A stretch of DNA of 64,000 bases, taken from NCBI GenBank assembly GCA_022494885.1, contig JAGVSM010001654.1, positions 1-64,000 of the forward strand, in the 5' to 3' direction. The position numbers were made by a program, and so were the translations under genes. Every line of letters starts with the position of its first letter. The stretch's first letter is position 1. Shown here piece after piece: positions 1 through 10,599 of this stretch. The stretch comes from Micrasema longulum (Eukaryota > Arthropoda > Insecta > Trichoptera > Brachycentridae). The notes below the pieces were generated by a model that made no database searches, had not been told where the DNA came from, and saw only the letters and a list, made by a program, of their open reading frames with translations.

Positions 1-59
1 AAATTAAAAGATTGCTTTTTTTTTACCTTACATTTGTGTTATGATTTTTTTTTTTATCA

Positions 60-190
60 AGCAACATTATCCGACGACTTAACGTATGCGCGCGGCAAAA
101 GTGTGTCTAAGTGGGGGAATTATTGGACACTGTCCGATGTATTCAAATATGATTCTACGCTCCTTCTGGACTATTCTTAATTCTTTGCTA
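60..190 (+). mobile_element. mariner-like 5' leader fragment
   Basis: The stretch around GGACACTGTCCGATGTAT resembles the leader upstream of the mariner-like start codon near 21500 (minus strand), including a shared GCGCGC stretch and a shared CATGATTCTA-like block. No coding part is left here. Homology is judged by eye over about 100 bases with gaps. Confidence 0.4.
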
Positions 191-356
191 AACACATTAT
201 ATTTTGTACATGTACCCAGTATTATTGAATATTACTCCACAATCTGATCTCCTTAATATTCTAAATATATTTTAAGAATTAAGAGGATTGTTATAATAAT
301 TTTGAAGACAAATTAACAAATTGTGCATTATAATAACATGATGTTTTTATTTTAAA

Positions 357-1150
357 ACATTCTAAGCAAAACTACTGTAATCAATGTATACTTTGTTCTA
401 GCACAATCAATTATCAATTACGGAATTATAAGATGGGAAGGAACAAGTACACCCACATTAGAGCCATTAATGAAAACTCGAAATGCTATACTTAGAGTAG
501 CCAACAAAAAGCCCTACCAATACTCTACAGACAGACTTTTTACAGAATTTTCAGTACTAAACATAAGGCAAGTATACATTAAGACCATTTTAAGAAATGT
601 CTATCGAAAACCTGACAGACATAATGACGGACAACAAATTTACGACACTAGGCAAAAACAAAAAGCAATACTTCGGTTCCAATAAGAAAAAAACTAATTA
701 CGGACAAAGGCACTATAATTTTCTGGCCCCTAAGCCATACAACTTTTTAAATATGGACATATTGGTAAGTAAAATGGAGAACAATGTTTTCAAAACACCA
801 GTCCATAAATGGATTGCTAAAAAGACTAAAACAGGAAGCTGAGGAATATATTTCATGTATCAGAATATAATTTGAAGTTCTTGAAAGTCTTTTCTCATTT
901 TATGAATGTTGGTATGTTTTAGAATCTTTTTTCATATTTCTTTTGATTTTGTACCCAACAATTGATGTGAAAGTACGTACTATTTTACATAAAATAAATA
1001 ATACACTGACACTCCAGAACGTGCCTGTGAGCCGTGGAGTGGCTACATCCATAAATAAAAATGAAATTATGTTTTATGTAACTATTGTATGAATATTTTC
1101 TTTTGTAAACTATGTATTTGTATTCTATATTGGATTAAAGAAATAAATAA
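357..1150 (+). mobile_element. LINE fragment: RT C-terminal end and 3' UTR
   Basis: An open frame from about 357 reads LAQSIINYGIIRWEG and then LNIRQVYIKTILR, the typical 'thumb' and C-terminal region of CR1/jockey-type non-LTR reverse transcriptases. The frame breaks near 650-680. The rest continues in another frame (to the stop at 842) with NYGQRHYNFLAPKPYNFL, the usual last block before the stop. About 300 bases of 3' UTR follow, ending in an A-rich AAATAAATAA tail. The copy is truncated at its 5' end and dead. Confidence 0.85.
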
Positions 1151-1151
1151 C

Positions 1152-1900
1152 TATGAAGAAGCTCCAATATTTAACAAAATCGTTAACGTTCAATCTAGGA
1201 AAACCGTCCATGATACGGTCTTCCTTTACAAAATAGTCGATAACAACTTAGATTACCCATAACGGCTCGAGAAAATTAAAATTCGTGTCCCTCAACGTAC
1301 AACTCGACTGCAACAATTATTTCATTTTGGTATTTCAAGCACAAAAAAATTTTTTAGACTGAGTAAACAAAAAACCTTGATATTTTTAATTGAATCGGCA
1401 TTCACTTCGTAACACTTCATTATAAATTATTATGAAAATAAAACTTTGTTATCAGTGTTATTAACTATGTTCCCTTTGCGACCACCCTCACCTCACTTAC
1501 CCTCTTAGACCCGCGTCTGTTGACACTCTCTTAGCCGAGCGATGTCTTCCTACACATTAAATCTTAGACTTAATTATTGCAACTTCCACTTATGTGCTAA
1601 ATTTTAAGAAATTAATTCGACTTAACGTCCTATCCCTCATTGATCATGCTTTCATATCTGTACCTTAGATAACTATCCATTCATATGCTAACACCTTAGA
1701 TAAGGGAAAAACACCCCCCTGCTCTAAGTTTCACTGATTAATTTGTTTATTTTTGTTTAGATTCTATACCATTGTGAACAATATTCTGTGTTTACTATAT
1801 TACTTTCAAATCACCCGTCGATGGGAGGAGTGCTTTCCCGAAACTAAAGTTGTGTTTTTGTAAAAGAATAAAGTTGTGTAACACTGATAAAAAAGTTTTA
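1152..1900 (+). mobile_element. LINE fragment of a second family
   Basis: Directly behind the first LINE tail, a frame reads KTVHDTVFLYKIVDNNLDYP, a stop, then EKIKIRVPQRTTRLQQLFHF. This is the C-terminal block common to CR1/jockey-like RTs (pattern VxLYKIVNxxxDxPxLLExIxIRVP). A single TAA interrupts the frame. A long 3' UTR with AATAAAG near 1866 follows. Confidence 0.8.
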
Positions 1901-2537
1901 TTTTCGTAATAAAAAACTTTGATTTTATTAAATCATTATTATTGTAATATTTTATATTTTACAATTGAAAAAAAACACATTTATTAAAAATCATAAGAAA
2001 TCGAAAATATAAGTAAGTTCAGTAAATGAACTTCATTGAAAATATGATAGACGTGATTATAAATTACATTTATATATTTTTTTCATATTTAAACACACAT
2101 AAGTCTGAGTTTGATAATTTTATCTACACAATTTTCAATACACCTTGTTTCTTTAACTTAATTATCTATGCTTTTTTGCTACGTTTATTTCATTTTTTTT
2201 TTAAGAACTGATATTATTATCTCCGACATTCGGAAATCCAAAATACTTTTGCCAGGATAAAATAAAATGTTGGCAATGTGATTTGTTCGCGTATTGATTT
2301 GCAGCTTTGCAGGAAAGGTAAAAAAATGGAAGAAAAACTCTCAACCATCCAACCAGAAAATCAAATTATCTGTCGTGATATAAAAACAACTTTACGTTAT
2401 TAAATTTATAAAAGACAGTCTTGTTTCAAAAATCATATTTTATGATTTGGAATCTTTGTCAAAAAATAGGAAAAACGTGTTTGTACTGTAAAATGTAAGT
2501 TTACCCGGATCCATGAATGAAGTTTAGTTTAAAAAAT
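1901..2537. other. AT-rich stretch, no gene seen
   Basis: A 61-codon frame at 2026-2211 is only Phe/Ile/Tyr-rich AT-driven sequence with no recognisable motif. I see no splice-bounded coding sequence or repeat here. Confidence 0.5.
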
Positions 2538-3200
2538 ATTAACATATTACAACAGAGATGAAGAACATTTAAGAGAAGGTAATATAGAAGTCTAGACATC
2601 TATAGGGCTTATAACTGGACTGGACTAAAGTTGAATCCAGTCCTTGTCTACAAAAATTTGGATAAACTCAAAATATTGTTTTAAAAATATACTAACAAAT
2701 TACAACAGGGATGGAGAATACTTTAAAGAAGGGAATATGGACGTCTAGGCATTTACAGTGGCCACTTTACACACTGTGTAACATTCACCACTTTGCCTAT
2801 GTTTGAACATCCATTTTTCTTCAGTTCTTCCATTTGTTGAATTTAAGTGAAGTTAAAGAGCTGCAACCTTTATTGTTATAAAGAAATTCATCAGACTGAA
2901 TTATTTCACATACTAGGCAACGCCTGAAAACAATTTTTAAATTTTTAAATTTTTAAACTTCTTCTGGGACCAGTTGGTTTCATTACAATATTTGAGTTTG
3001 TCCAAATGTTCGTAGACAAAATACTGGATTTCACCCCCTCGGGAGTCATTAAGATTAACAAATTACAACAGTGATGGAGAATACCTTAAAGAAGGGAATA
3101 TGGACGTCTAGGCATTTACAGGGCTTAGGACCTGTCATTGGCTGGTTTAAGTGGCCTTACACAGTGATTGTTACACAGTGTGTAAAGTGGCATAAGTCTT
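2538..3200. mobile_element. FB12 composite repeat, rearranged
   Basis: A short unit U start (AACATATTACAAC) is joined to an inverted T module (ATCCAGTCCTTGTCTAC), then a plus-strand U copy from about 2690, a T module near 2990-3050, and a second U start. The last part flips orientation at the palindromic core (TTACACAGTGTGTAA near 3170). The first U copy lacks about 34 bases of the core between ACAG and TGGCCAC. The end near 3200 is truncated. Confidence 0.75.
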
Positions 3201-3239
3201 AATTTATTTTTAAATAAATTAAAGGACATGTAAAATATA

Positions 3240-3655
3240 TCAATAGATGAAAAAAAACATTATAGTTAGAGCAAGAACGATAGAGGAAAGAGTGTTGTGC
3301 ATAGTTAGTGCTACAGACTGGCAGATGGAATAAATACTTATTTCTTGTCACGTGAAAGGGGACATTAAGATTAATTTTGGAATGTAGATTAAAAGAATCT
3401 ACTTTATTATTTAATAGTTCATGTAAAAAGCATAATTCAGATACAGTGCGTCTATTTTCAAGAGTAAAAAATCCATTTTGTTTGGCAGATTTGCTGTAAG
3501 TGCAAAGCGTTTTACTGTTTTTGTAATTTAGGTATTTTTAAAAATTTTGTTGATCATTTTCAATTCTTTCTTTGTTTGTTATGTATTGTGGGCTCCACAC
3601 AACGAATGCAAACTCCAAATGCATAAACGTTACTGCAATAAAGCAACGACGGTTT
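3240..3655 (-). mobile_element. LINE fragment: RT C-terminal region
   Basis: The minus strand reads FMHLEFAFVVWSPQY, ERIENDQQNF, one stop, KYLNYK, then RRTVSELCFLHELLNNKVDS and NLNVPFHVTRNKYLFHLP. This is the classic order of CR1/jockey-type RT C-termini (LEYASVVWSPQY...RRxxxDLxFLYKLLNGxIDS). About 130 codons are open except for one TAA, so the insertion is fairly young or little decayed. Confidence 0.88.
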
Positions 3656-3689
3656 AAACTATATGCATAATTAATATAATTTGTATTAA

Positions 3690-4085
3690 AATAAAAGAAA
3701 TATGGACAAAACAAGAAGATAGGGGGAAGAAAATTGAAAAGGAGTGGTAAAGGATGATTGAAGGAAAGTGGGAGTGAAAAATTGCATTTGATTTAGTAAT
3801 TAAGAGCAAGAAAGTGACAAAACGTCTTTTCTCTGTTATTCTGAATCATGTGTATTAGTTCTCTTTTGTACCTATTATATGGAGTGTTGAATATATCTAG
3901 ATTATTTAAATTCTTGTTAAATGCTTCACATATACGAGGGAAGGTAGAATGTTTCTGATGATTAGTTTTAATACTACGAATATTGAAAATATCAGACAGT
4001 CTAGTTGGTCTGAAGTGGATACGATAAGCAAGTAGATGAATTAGTTCTGGGGAATCAAATTTATTATTTACAATATGTGGTGAGA
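3690..4085 (-). mobile_element. LINE fragment: RT C-terminus and 3' UTR
   Basis: The minus strand reads NNKFDSPELIHLLAYRIHF, NHQKHSTFPRICEAFN and DIFNTPYNRYKRELIHMI, ending NNRE. This is the last part of a non-LTR RT. The 3' UTR (about 3690-3800) matches the 3' UTR at 33640-33805, and the protein tail matches the one at 34413-34520, so both loci belong to one family. Confidence 0.82.
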
Positions 4086-4312
4086 GTGAACGGTAACGTG
4101 GGACGATGACGTCTAAGTAAGATCACTTAAACAAAAATCTTATGTCTGGTATTGTCAAAAGCAGACAGAACCAAAGAGCATGTATGACAAGATGTATGAA
4201 TGGGAAAAAGGTAAGAATGTATGCGAGGATAGACGTGTATGCCTATATATTCTCTCTGCCTATCCCTACGAGGAAATTACAAGACGGTAGTAGCAGTAGT
4301 AGTAAGTACCAT
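4085..4312 (+). mobile_element. RTE-like LINE 3' end with TAG-repeat tail
   Basis: The sequence encodes remnants such as SRQNQRACMTRCMN and matches the better copy at 12622-12925 over its whole length. Both end in a TAG/AGC trinucleotide run, as RTE-type elements commonly end in short tandem repeats. The junction with the minus-strand LINE at 4085 is sharp. Confidence 0.65.
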
Positions 4313-4959
4313 TTAAACTTCGTTCAAGAGTCCTTCTTACTAGGATAACCTATTTGAAGGAGAACTTGTTTCGTTGTTCACATTATTCAGTTTTATCACT
4401 TCCAACTGGTGTAGGAGCTCAGCTAACAGCCGAAAAAAATCCTACAGCATATAAAGACAAAAAATACTTTATTTGGGCGTATTGTTGCTAATTTTTTTAC
4501 TGATTCGTATATAAATCCAAATAAATTTAAAACGAAAGCATTTGTATGTTGTGGCGTTTTACGTTGTTTTTCTTTTCGAATAAGTCACGTTTAGGTTCCT
4601 TTTCAAATGTATACGTGACGACGTTAACTTAAAAGGCTTTGGAAAAGGGAGTATTCTACTCGCGCAATAAACTAAAATTGTTTCTGGAAATACACACAAT
4701 AGGTCCTTGAGTAATCAACTCCTCATGCATCTTAACGACGGAGAAAAAAAACTTATTTTTAGAACTTCCAAATGTTTGCAGACAAGCACTGGAGTGATTC
4801 GTGTCCGTGTCCAGACGAACGCAGAGTAAAAATGAGATTACCAATGAAGAGACAAACGAAGTTTAAAAACTCTGAGACTGTTTTGAAAACTGTAACTGTT
4901 AAATATTTTTAATAGAAAAAAAAATGTTCGCTGTAAATTTTGGAATTAACCGTTTAGAT
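4313..4959. other. unassigned intergenic DNA
   Basis: Nothing recognised on either strand. A 62-codon minus frame at 4656-4844 lacks motifs and repeat matches within the window. Confidence 0.4.
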
Positions 4960-5372
4960 GAATTTCTAGTTTATCCATAATATGCGAAAGCGTGTTTGTC
5001 TGTTTGTTTGTGTTTCCTTACGTGGCAACGGAGCTACCATTCGACTTGATTTTTTGCATAAAAATTGCTGTAGAGTTAAGTAATGAAATAAGTTACTTTT
5101 TATTCTGCAAAGAAAAAACGTTCCCCGGGGAAAATTCTTAATGAAAAATGATTTTTTAGTGGGAAATTGACTAATATTAACAGAATAACGATGCTTCGTC
5201 AACATAAACAAACTGAACGTCGTTTTTTTTCGTTATAATAGTTAGAGGACCAGTAATTGATACAGGCTACTTTCAATCCATTCCATCGGGAATATTTTCA
5301 TTGTGAAATGACATAGCTAATTAAATAACCAATTTCTCACGACGCGGGTAAAGCTAGTATACATTAAAAAAA
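4960..5372 (+). repeat. unclassified interspersed repeat ending in CGCGGGTAAAGCTAGT
   Basis: The block starts near GCGAAAGCGTGTTTGTCTG and contains TTACGTGGCAACGGAGC and GATTTTTTGCATA. It ends at 5343-5358 with CGCGGGTAAAGCTAGT. This layout is familiar to me from dispersed repeats of insect genomes. Only one copy is present here and I cannot assign a class. Confidence 0.45.
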
Positions 5373-5720
5373 TATGCTGAAAAAGGGTCGTGGAAATAGA
5401 TGTTCTTGATTTCTTTGGCTAAATTGCTAGCAACATATGTTACTGAATGGTTTTTTGTTACTTTTTTGTTTATGTGTATGCACATATATGTATGCAAGGT
5501 GTGTATATGGTATATACACATGTAAGTTGTGTATGGATATGTGTGTGCGCATGTATGTATCAGTATGTTTACGTAATTTTGTTCATATAACGTTAAACTT
5601 ATTAAATCAGTAATCCCTCGCGCAGGCTGTGCCTGTGTGGGATTTTTTCTTTATCATTTTGTTCTATTATAATTGACATGTACTGTAAACCTATGTAATT
5701 ACAAGGAAAAAAAAACATTG
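5373..5720 (+). mobile_element. LINE 3' end
   Basis: The segment contains a block (GATTTCTTTGGCTAAATTGCTAGCA) closely similar to one at 23757-23780, where it follows an RT C-terminus. GTAT-rich low-complexity DNA follows, then a tail block (TTAAATCAGTAATCCC...TGTGCCTGTG) with a counterpart at 23965-24000. It is the 3' portion of the same LINE family. Confidence 0.55.
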
Positions 5721-5732
5721 AATATGTTATTA

Positions 5733-6375
5733 CTAGCGGACCCGACAGACGTTGTCCTGCCAGAACGTTGACTTGCCTGCTATTACATTAGAAAAATACT
5801 TTTCATTGATAAGCAGGTACCTAGTTACTTGTTTATGATTGAATTCCAAAACTAAAAGTTATTAATTTTCAAATATAATGTTTTTTTTGCAAATGTCAAA
5901 CTCGGCTCTTCTCACCAACAGGGTGCGCTTTATTCATGAATGCAATTTTCCAAAATGAATTGAATATCAGTTAATATTATTTTAGTATTACCAAAAATCT
6001 AGTAAAAATAAATAAATGGGAAGAAGTTATAAGGAATGTAAGGAAAGAATCTGATTGTGATCCATAAAAAGCGAATGTTGTTTGTAAACATTCAAAAACA
6101 AACCTTTTTTAATACAAATAAACAACATCTTTCCATTTTTTTGTAAATGCATCCTCGTCGAACGCAACTTTAATAGGTCGATGTGAAGAATGTTTATGCT
6201 TCTAACTTTTAAGATTCTTATTTAAGGATTCGATTGAAAATTTTAATATCAACGAACACGCGCAGCGCAAAGATCTACGTTTCGCTGAAAACCGCACGTA
6301 AATCGGTCAAGCCGTGTAGAAGGAGTTCAGTGACACCACATGTACAGATGAACTATATATATTTAAAGATTAAAA
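5733..6375 (+). repeat. Repeat R, copy 1 (about 640 bp)
   Basis: Starts ACTAGCGGACCCGACAGACG and ends after GTAAATCGGTCAAGCCGT and a TATATA run. Full-length relatives lie at 28578-29243 and 50955-51575, all in plus orientation. No long open frame; internal blocks such as TTACCAAAAATC and TGTAAACATTCAA are conserved. It inserts next to TA-rich DNA. Probably non-autonomous; class not determined. Confidence 0.7.
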
Positions 6376-6529
6376 ATAAAAAAAAAGATGTGAAATACTT
6401 TAGTGTAAGATAAGTATATTAAGTCATTGTGTGAAAAAAATCGGAACCCTAGGCGAGTGCTTTCGACATAATGGCTATTCTCAGGTGAAAGGCTTTATAA
6501 AAAAAATAGAGTACAGATAACCAACAGCA

Positions 6530-6770
6530 CCTTTTAGACCGATCTCCAATTTCAATCACAAGTGGTGATCTTACCCCTAGTATAAATGTTTAACTACTGG
6601 GTGTTCATTTAGATTCAGATCTTTCTTTTTATTTTCAAGTCAGTGCGGTCATGCGGTGTTGTGGGACACTGTTTTTTCCATCTTCGATAAATAAAATCCA
6701 AGAGGAGAAATATTCCCATAGACGCAACTAAAGCTCTTGTGAATGTTACAATATTTTGAGCTCGTCCAAA
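6530..6770 (+). mobile_element. L2-like LINE, internal RT fragment
   Basis: Reads SISITSGDLTPSINV, a stop, LLGVHLDSDLSF and, after decay, a trace of DATKALVN. This is the RT segment after the catalytic box in L2-type elements (LGVxLDSxLSF). A second copy at 53935-54300 preserves the downstream YCN block. The end near 6750 runs into AATATTTTGAGCTCGTCCAAA, which resembles an FB12 T module. Confidence 0.7.
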
Positions 6771-7217
6771 TGCATTTTGCATTTGATTCATGGAGAGGAA
6801 AACTTGTCAAATCCTAGCGCTCCCTAAACCCTGGGTTTGCCGATTGGTCCTCTCCTTGAAACCAATTGCCTCCACGCTTACGAATTTAAAGTAAAAAATG
6901 ATTTTATTTGAAATATAGTTGCTAATAACACGAAAAAAACATTTATTAAAGCTCATAGCGAGAGCAAATGGGTCACCGTTAGAGAAACCCAGATAACAAC
7001 TGGTCACGCGTCACGCATGAAATTGGCTATCTCTTTAGCATTGAGAGTGAGACGTAAATAATTTTTGGTACAATCATATTATATTCGTTACTCTTTTATT
7101 TCGTCGCCTCGACAATGCGACATATTTGTAAGCTTTTCATTGTATTGGTGATTTATCTTAAATTTCTGATAAAATGCCCTTTTCTCTGCCTAGTTATAAA
7201 CTAATTCAATAAATACG
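6771..7217. other. unassigned DNA
   Basis: A 66-codon minus frame at 6807-7007 shows no recognisable domain. Nothing else seen. Confidence 0.35.
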
Positions 7218-7345
7218 AAAATGTATCATCATCATCATCATTCCCTTTCGGCACCTAATGGTGCATAGGGTACTGCATAGGACACTTCATTGGTACACCA
7301 ATCGCAGCGTGTCGTGATAATTTTTGTTGGATGAAGGTAAATCTA
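7218..7345 (-). mobile_element. SINE family 3, 3' half
   Basis: On the minus strand the element ends in CCCTATGCACCATTAGGTGCC, a small hairpin, followed by GGGAATGATGATGATGATGA. The same 3' end occurs at 15826 and 39222. The 5' tRNA-like head is missing. The ATG/ATGATG tail suggests that an RTE-type LINE supplied its reverse transcription. Confidence 0.6.
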
Positions 7346-7775
7346 TCACCTACTTCCACTGTCTATTAAAACAATTGAAAATGATCAAATGTTCAAAAAG
7401 GCTGTAAAAAAGGATAGTGGAGCTGGCTATAAGTAAAATTAACTGTCTCATACGCCCAAACCAATATTGAATCAACTGCTCAACAAATGTATAGTTTATG
7501 TAATGTTTTTGTTCCTTTATGTGCGTTTTATTATTTAAATAATCTAGATGTAAATATATTAAATATAACCTTAAATACGTAGTGATTAAAACTGTCTAAA
7601 CATTTTGTTAAATATCTCTGTTTATTAAGTGATCTTTGTTTATTCTCACTTGTAAAAATATTTCAAAAAAAGTATATTGTTAAGTATAAGTGTCCTCGGC
7701 ACGGGTCAATTTTTTATTATTATTTATCTTTGTTCATAATGGAACAAAAATTAAATAAAATAAAATAAATATGTA
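7330..7775 (+). mobile_element. LINE 3' end (same family as 48130-48765)
   Basis: Opens with the end of an RT frame, KIYHLLPLSIKTIENDQMF. The 3' UTR follows, with the block AAGTGTCCTCGGCACGGG and an AAATAAAATAAAATAAAT tail. The 48 kb copy matches it over about 400 bases. Confidence 0.75.
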
Positions 7776-8039
7776 ACGTAAGAATACTTGAAATCTAAGC
7801 CCAGTTACAATTAAAATCATGTTATTTATTTTCATAAATGGGTACCTGATTTTATTGCCTTTGCAATAAAACAGCGAATTGTATTCATATAAAAAACTCA
7901 CTTAAACGTGTCAAGCAAAGATAATTGTACAATCAAATTTAATTTTAAAATCTCCTTTATTTTTTATTTCCTGAAAACGGTTTTGACATTTGGAAATCCA
8001 AATGACTATTTGAAGAAACGAAGTTTTACTGTATTTTTT
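7776..8039. other. AT-rich spacer
   Basis: No feature recognised. Confidence 0.4.
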
Positions 8040-8230
8040 ACATTAACAGAGTAAAGTGTCCACTTAAACCAGCCAATGACAGGTCATAAACCCTGTAAAG
8101 GCCCAGACTGCCATATTCCCTTATTTAAGGTATTCTCCATCCCTGTTTTAATTTGTTAATCTTAATGACTCCCGAGGGGGTAAAATCTAATCTTTTATCT
8201 ACGAACATTTGGACAAACAAATATTCTTTT

Positions 8231-8624
8231 TTTTATCAATATTCCTACAGAGATGAGGTAGATTTTTTTTTCAAATTCAGGATTATCGATATTCGAGCGT
8301 TTACAGGGCTTATGACCTGTCATTGGCTGGGTTGAGTGGCCACTTTACGTACAACATTCCCCATTCCGCTTATTAGCGAATATCGACACTGGTATCATTT
8401 TGATTCCTGTATATATCCTATTAAATGAGAAAGCATTCACTAGCGTGTTGGAGCACCATCTATGTATTGATATTGAGGTTAACTATTTTTAATTAGCATA
8501 TTACTTTATTTTATGTATTTAAGACTCTTCCGAGTTAAATTAAGTACTAGTAATCGCCTGCAGATGATTCTGCAATTTATTTATACTTATATTTATACTT
8601 ATATTATTTATTATACTTATATTT
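8231..8624 (+). mobile_element. FB12-B retroposon with 16-bp target duplication
   Basis: Flanked by perfect direct repeats AAACAAATATTCTTTT at 8215-8230 and 8625-8640. The 394-bp insert holds the FB12 core (ACAGGGCTTATGACCTGTC) between the arms GATATTCG and CGAATATC and ends in an ATTTATACTT-type tandem tail. A long variable duplication plus a repetitive 3' tail is typical of target-primed retroposition. A related copy lies at 46695-46985. Confidence 0.75.
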
Positions 8625-8758
8625 AAACAAATATTCTTTTAAAACCAACTGGTCCAAGAAGAAGTTAAAAATTGAATAATTGTTTTCAGGCGTTGCCTAG
8701 TATGTAAAATAATTCAGTCAGATGAAGCTCTTCACAACAATAAAGGTTTCAGGTCTTT

Positions 8759-9405
8759 TTTTTAATTAAATCTTAAAGTAGGGCACACATTTCATACACA
8801 TTGTTGTGTGTTCTGATAATAACATTGCAAATATATTTAATTTATACATTGTTTATCACATATGTCTTGACCATTATTTTAAATTATGATATGTTTTATT
8901 CTTCATAAACATTTTTTTCCATTTCGTAATACTTTTTAATTGCTTTAAATAAAATTGAATTTTGTGACTTTGCCTTTTTCCTAAATGGAAGACTAATTTT
9001 GTTCTTTTCTCTAGTATTGTGATCGTGTTTTCTTTGTTTGATAAAAATAAAATGCTACTACAGTAGTTAACGTGTGGTTCAATAATTGCTTTGTAAATAG
9101 TTTTGCAAGAGTCCTTATCAATAAATCTTCTGATCCTCCCCAAAATTGATATTTTTTTTGCAATCTTATTTATTACCATCTTAGCGTTTTGGTAAAATGT
9201 AAGTTTTGAATCCAACATTACACTTAAATATTTAATTTCAGTGACTTCATTAAGTTTTTCATTTTCTATTACAATTGATGGTGTAATTTCTATTCTTTTG
9301 TTTCCTTTATTCATATATTTAGTTTTGTTAACATTTAATTTTAATTTATTCATTTTTAGCCACAGTGATACATTATTAAGATCATGATTTAGTAACTTTA
9401 ACTTC
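8759..9405 (-). mobile_element. LINE fragment: RT with internal 210-bp deletion
   Basis: The minus strand reads LWLKMNKLKLNVNKTKYM, EVTEIKYLSVMLDSKLTF, ILGRIRRFIDKDSC and IYKAIIEPHVNYCSSILF, the RT region after the catalytic box. Compared with the sister copy at 25317-26095 it lacks 210 bases (the equivalent of about 25605-25814) between AACA microhomologies. This puts the next stretch out of frame, until one extra T restores it near the end. The T-rich left edge is its A tail. Confidence 0.88.
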
Positions 9406-9599
9406 ACTAAAATCAACAAATGGAAGAATTGAAGAAATATGGATGTTCAAACATAGGCAAAGTGGTGAATGTTACACAGTGTGTAAAATGGCCACTTAAA
9501 CCAGCCAATGACAGGTCATAAGCCCTGTAAATGCCTAGACTTCCATATTCCCTCATTTAAGGTATTCTCCATCCCTGTTGTAATTTGTCAAATAGAGAT

Positions 9600-10084
9600 A
9601 TAAAAGTTATTTGATGCAATGAGTACCAACTACATATCACCGGGAAGAGAGAGTTAAATAACCTTTGCAAACCATAAACGCTTTATTATTTAAATGCAAA
9701 GTTAGGAATAACGTTCGCGTACAATCTGCAATCACAAATCTCCTTTACGCGACATTTATTCGGAGTTGGCGAATAAGAGGATCCGCTTAACGCTTCAAAT
9801 TTAATTAAAACCTTTGGGGCAACTTCTCGGGGTAGGGCGGCCTTCTCTCCCTAAGGAGACCGTGAAGCAGGATCTTGCAGTTCCAAGGATTAGGGTGTTT
9901 AGTTAACTTAATTATTCAGCAACGTTCGAGTTCAGTACCAACTCTTATGCACGAAGGAGAAAAAAATAGGCGTAATGATGTCGGAATTAAGACCAACAAG
10001 TAGAATAATGTGTATGTTAAAATTTTACATCCCTGTTAATACTTAACGAATTGTTGATTTATCTATCTCTGAATCAATTTAACG
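9600..10084. other. unassigned DNA
   Basis: Contains a modestly GC-richer patch (about 9830-9890, GGGGCAACTTCTCGGGGTAG). No open frame or repeat match recognised. Confidence 0.35.
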
Positions 10085-10590
10085 ATACGCTATAACTTCT
10101 TGGGGGTTATCGAGTGAAACTAATATGAATTTTATTCAAACTTTGCAAAATTATATGATCAAATTGTTACTACATAAAGATGTATACCCCCAGAAACACA
10201 GTATTTCTATATCATTGACGAATAAATTATTAGTTAGGGCTCTACTTTGGTACAAATTAATTTGTCAGCATGCGTCGCACTCCGAGTATAAACACAAGTC
10301 GGTATATGATTACGAAACCAGTTATACTAGTATGGCTGTATTAGAGCTAGCTGTTCCTAGATATTGCAATAAATATGACAAAAGGACACTGCAATACAGT
10401 ATACCTAAAATATTTAACATTTTATTAAATAATATTAAAAATACTGAGTTAAATACAAGAGTGAGACGTGCGAGTATGCTTAAATTATGGTTGATCAAAA
10501 ATTAGTTTTTAATTATGAATAATGTTTTAAAAAATGTAATATTTTTCAAGCAAAAAATATTATGGATATAGGTTTAGTATAAATAATCGA
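10085..10590 (+). mobile_element. LINE fragment: RT C-terminus
   Basis: Reads RYAITSWGLSSETN, QTLQNYMIKLLLHKD, LLVRALLWYKLICQH, VPRYCNKYDKRTLQY and PKIFNILLNNIKNTE, stopping at 10505. This is a complete LINE C-terminal block of over 130 codons, with one stop just upstream. Same family as 29245-30015 (SIIRYGIKSWG). The 3' UTR is short. Confidence 0.87.
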
Positions 10591-10599
10591 AGCGATTTA

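Larger units (their letters stand above)
8040..9600 (-). mobile_element. FB12 composite repeat with two nested insertions
   Basis: Minus-strand FB12 units occupy 8040-8230, 8625-8758 and about 9405-9600. They are interrupted by an FB12-B retroposon (8231-8624) and a LINE (about 8759-9405). Removing both restores the usual order: core, T module GGACAAAC, the CTGGTCC block, GGCGTTGCCTAGTATG, AATAAAGGTTTCAG, TAACTTCAC and a second core. Confidence 0.8.

Noticed and set aside
2026..2211. 61-codon hydrophobic frame as a membrane peptide gene
   Set aside because: AT-driven composition, no signals, no relatives.
8874..9419. 181-codon minus frame as a host gene
   Set aside because: It is a LINE RT relic with a sister copy at 25317; part of it is read out of the original frame.
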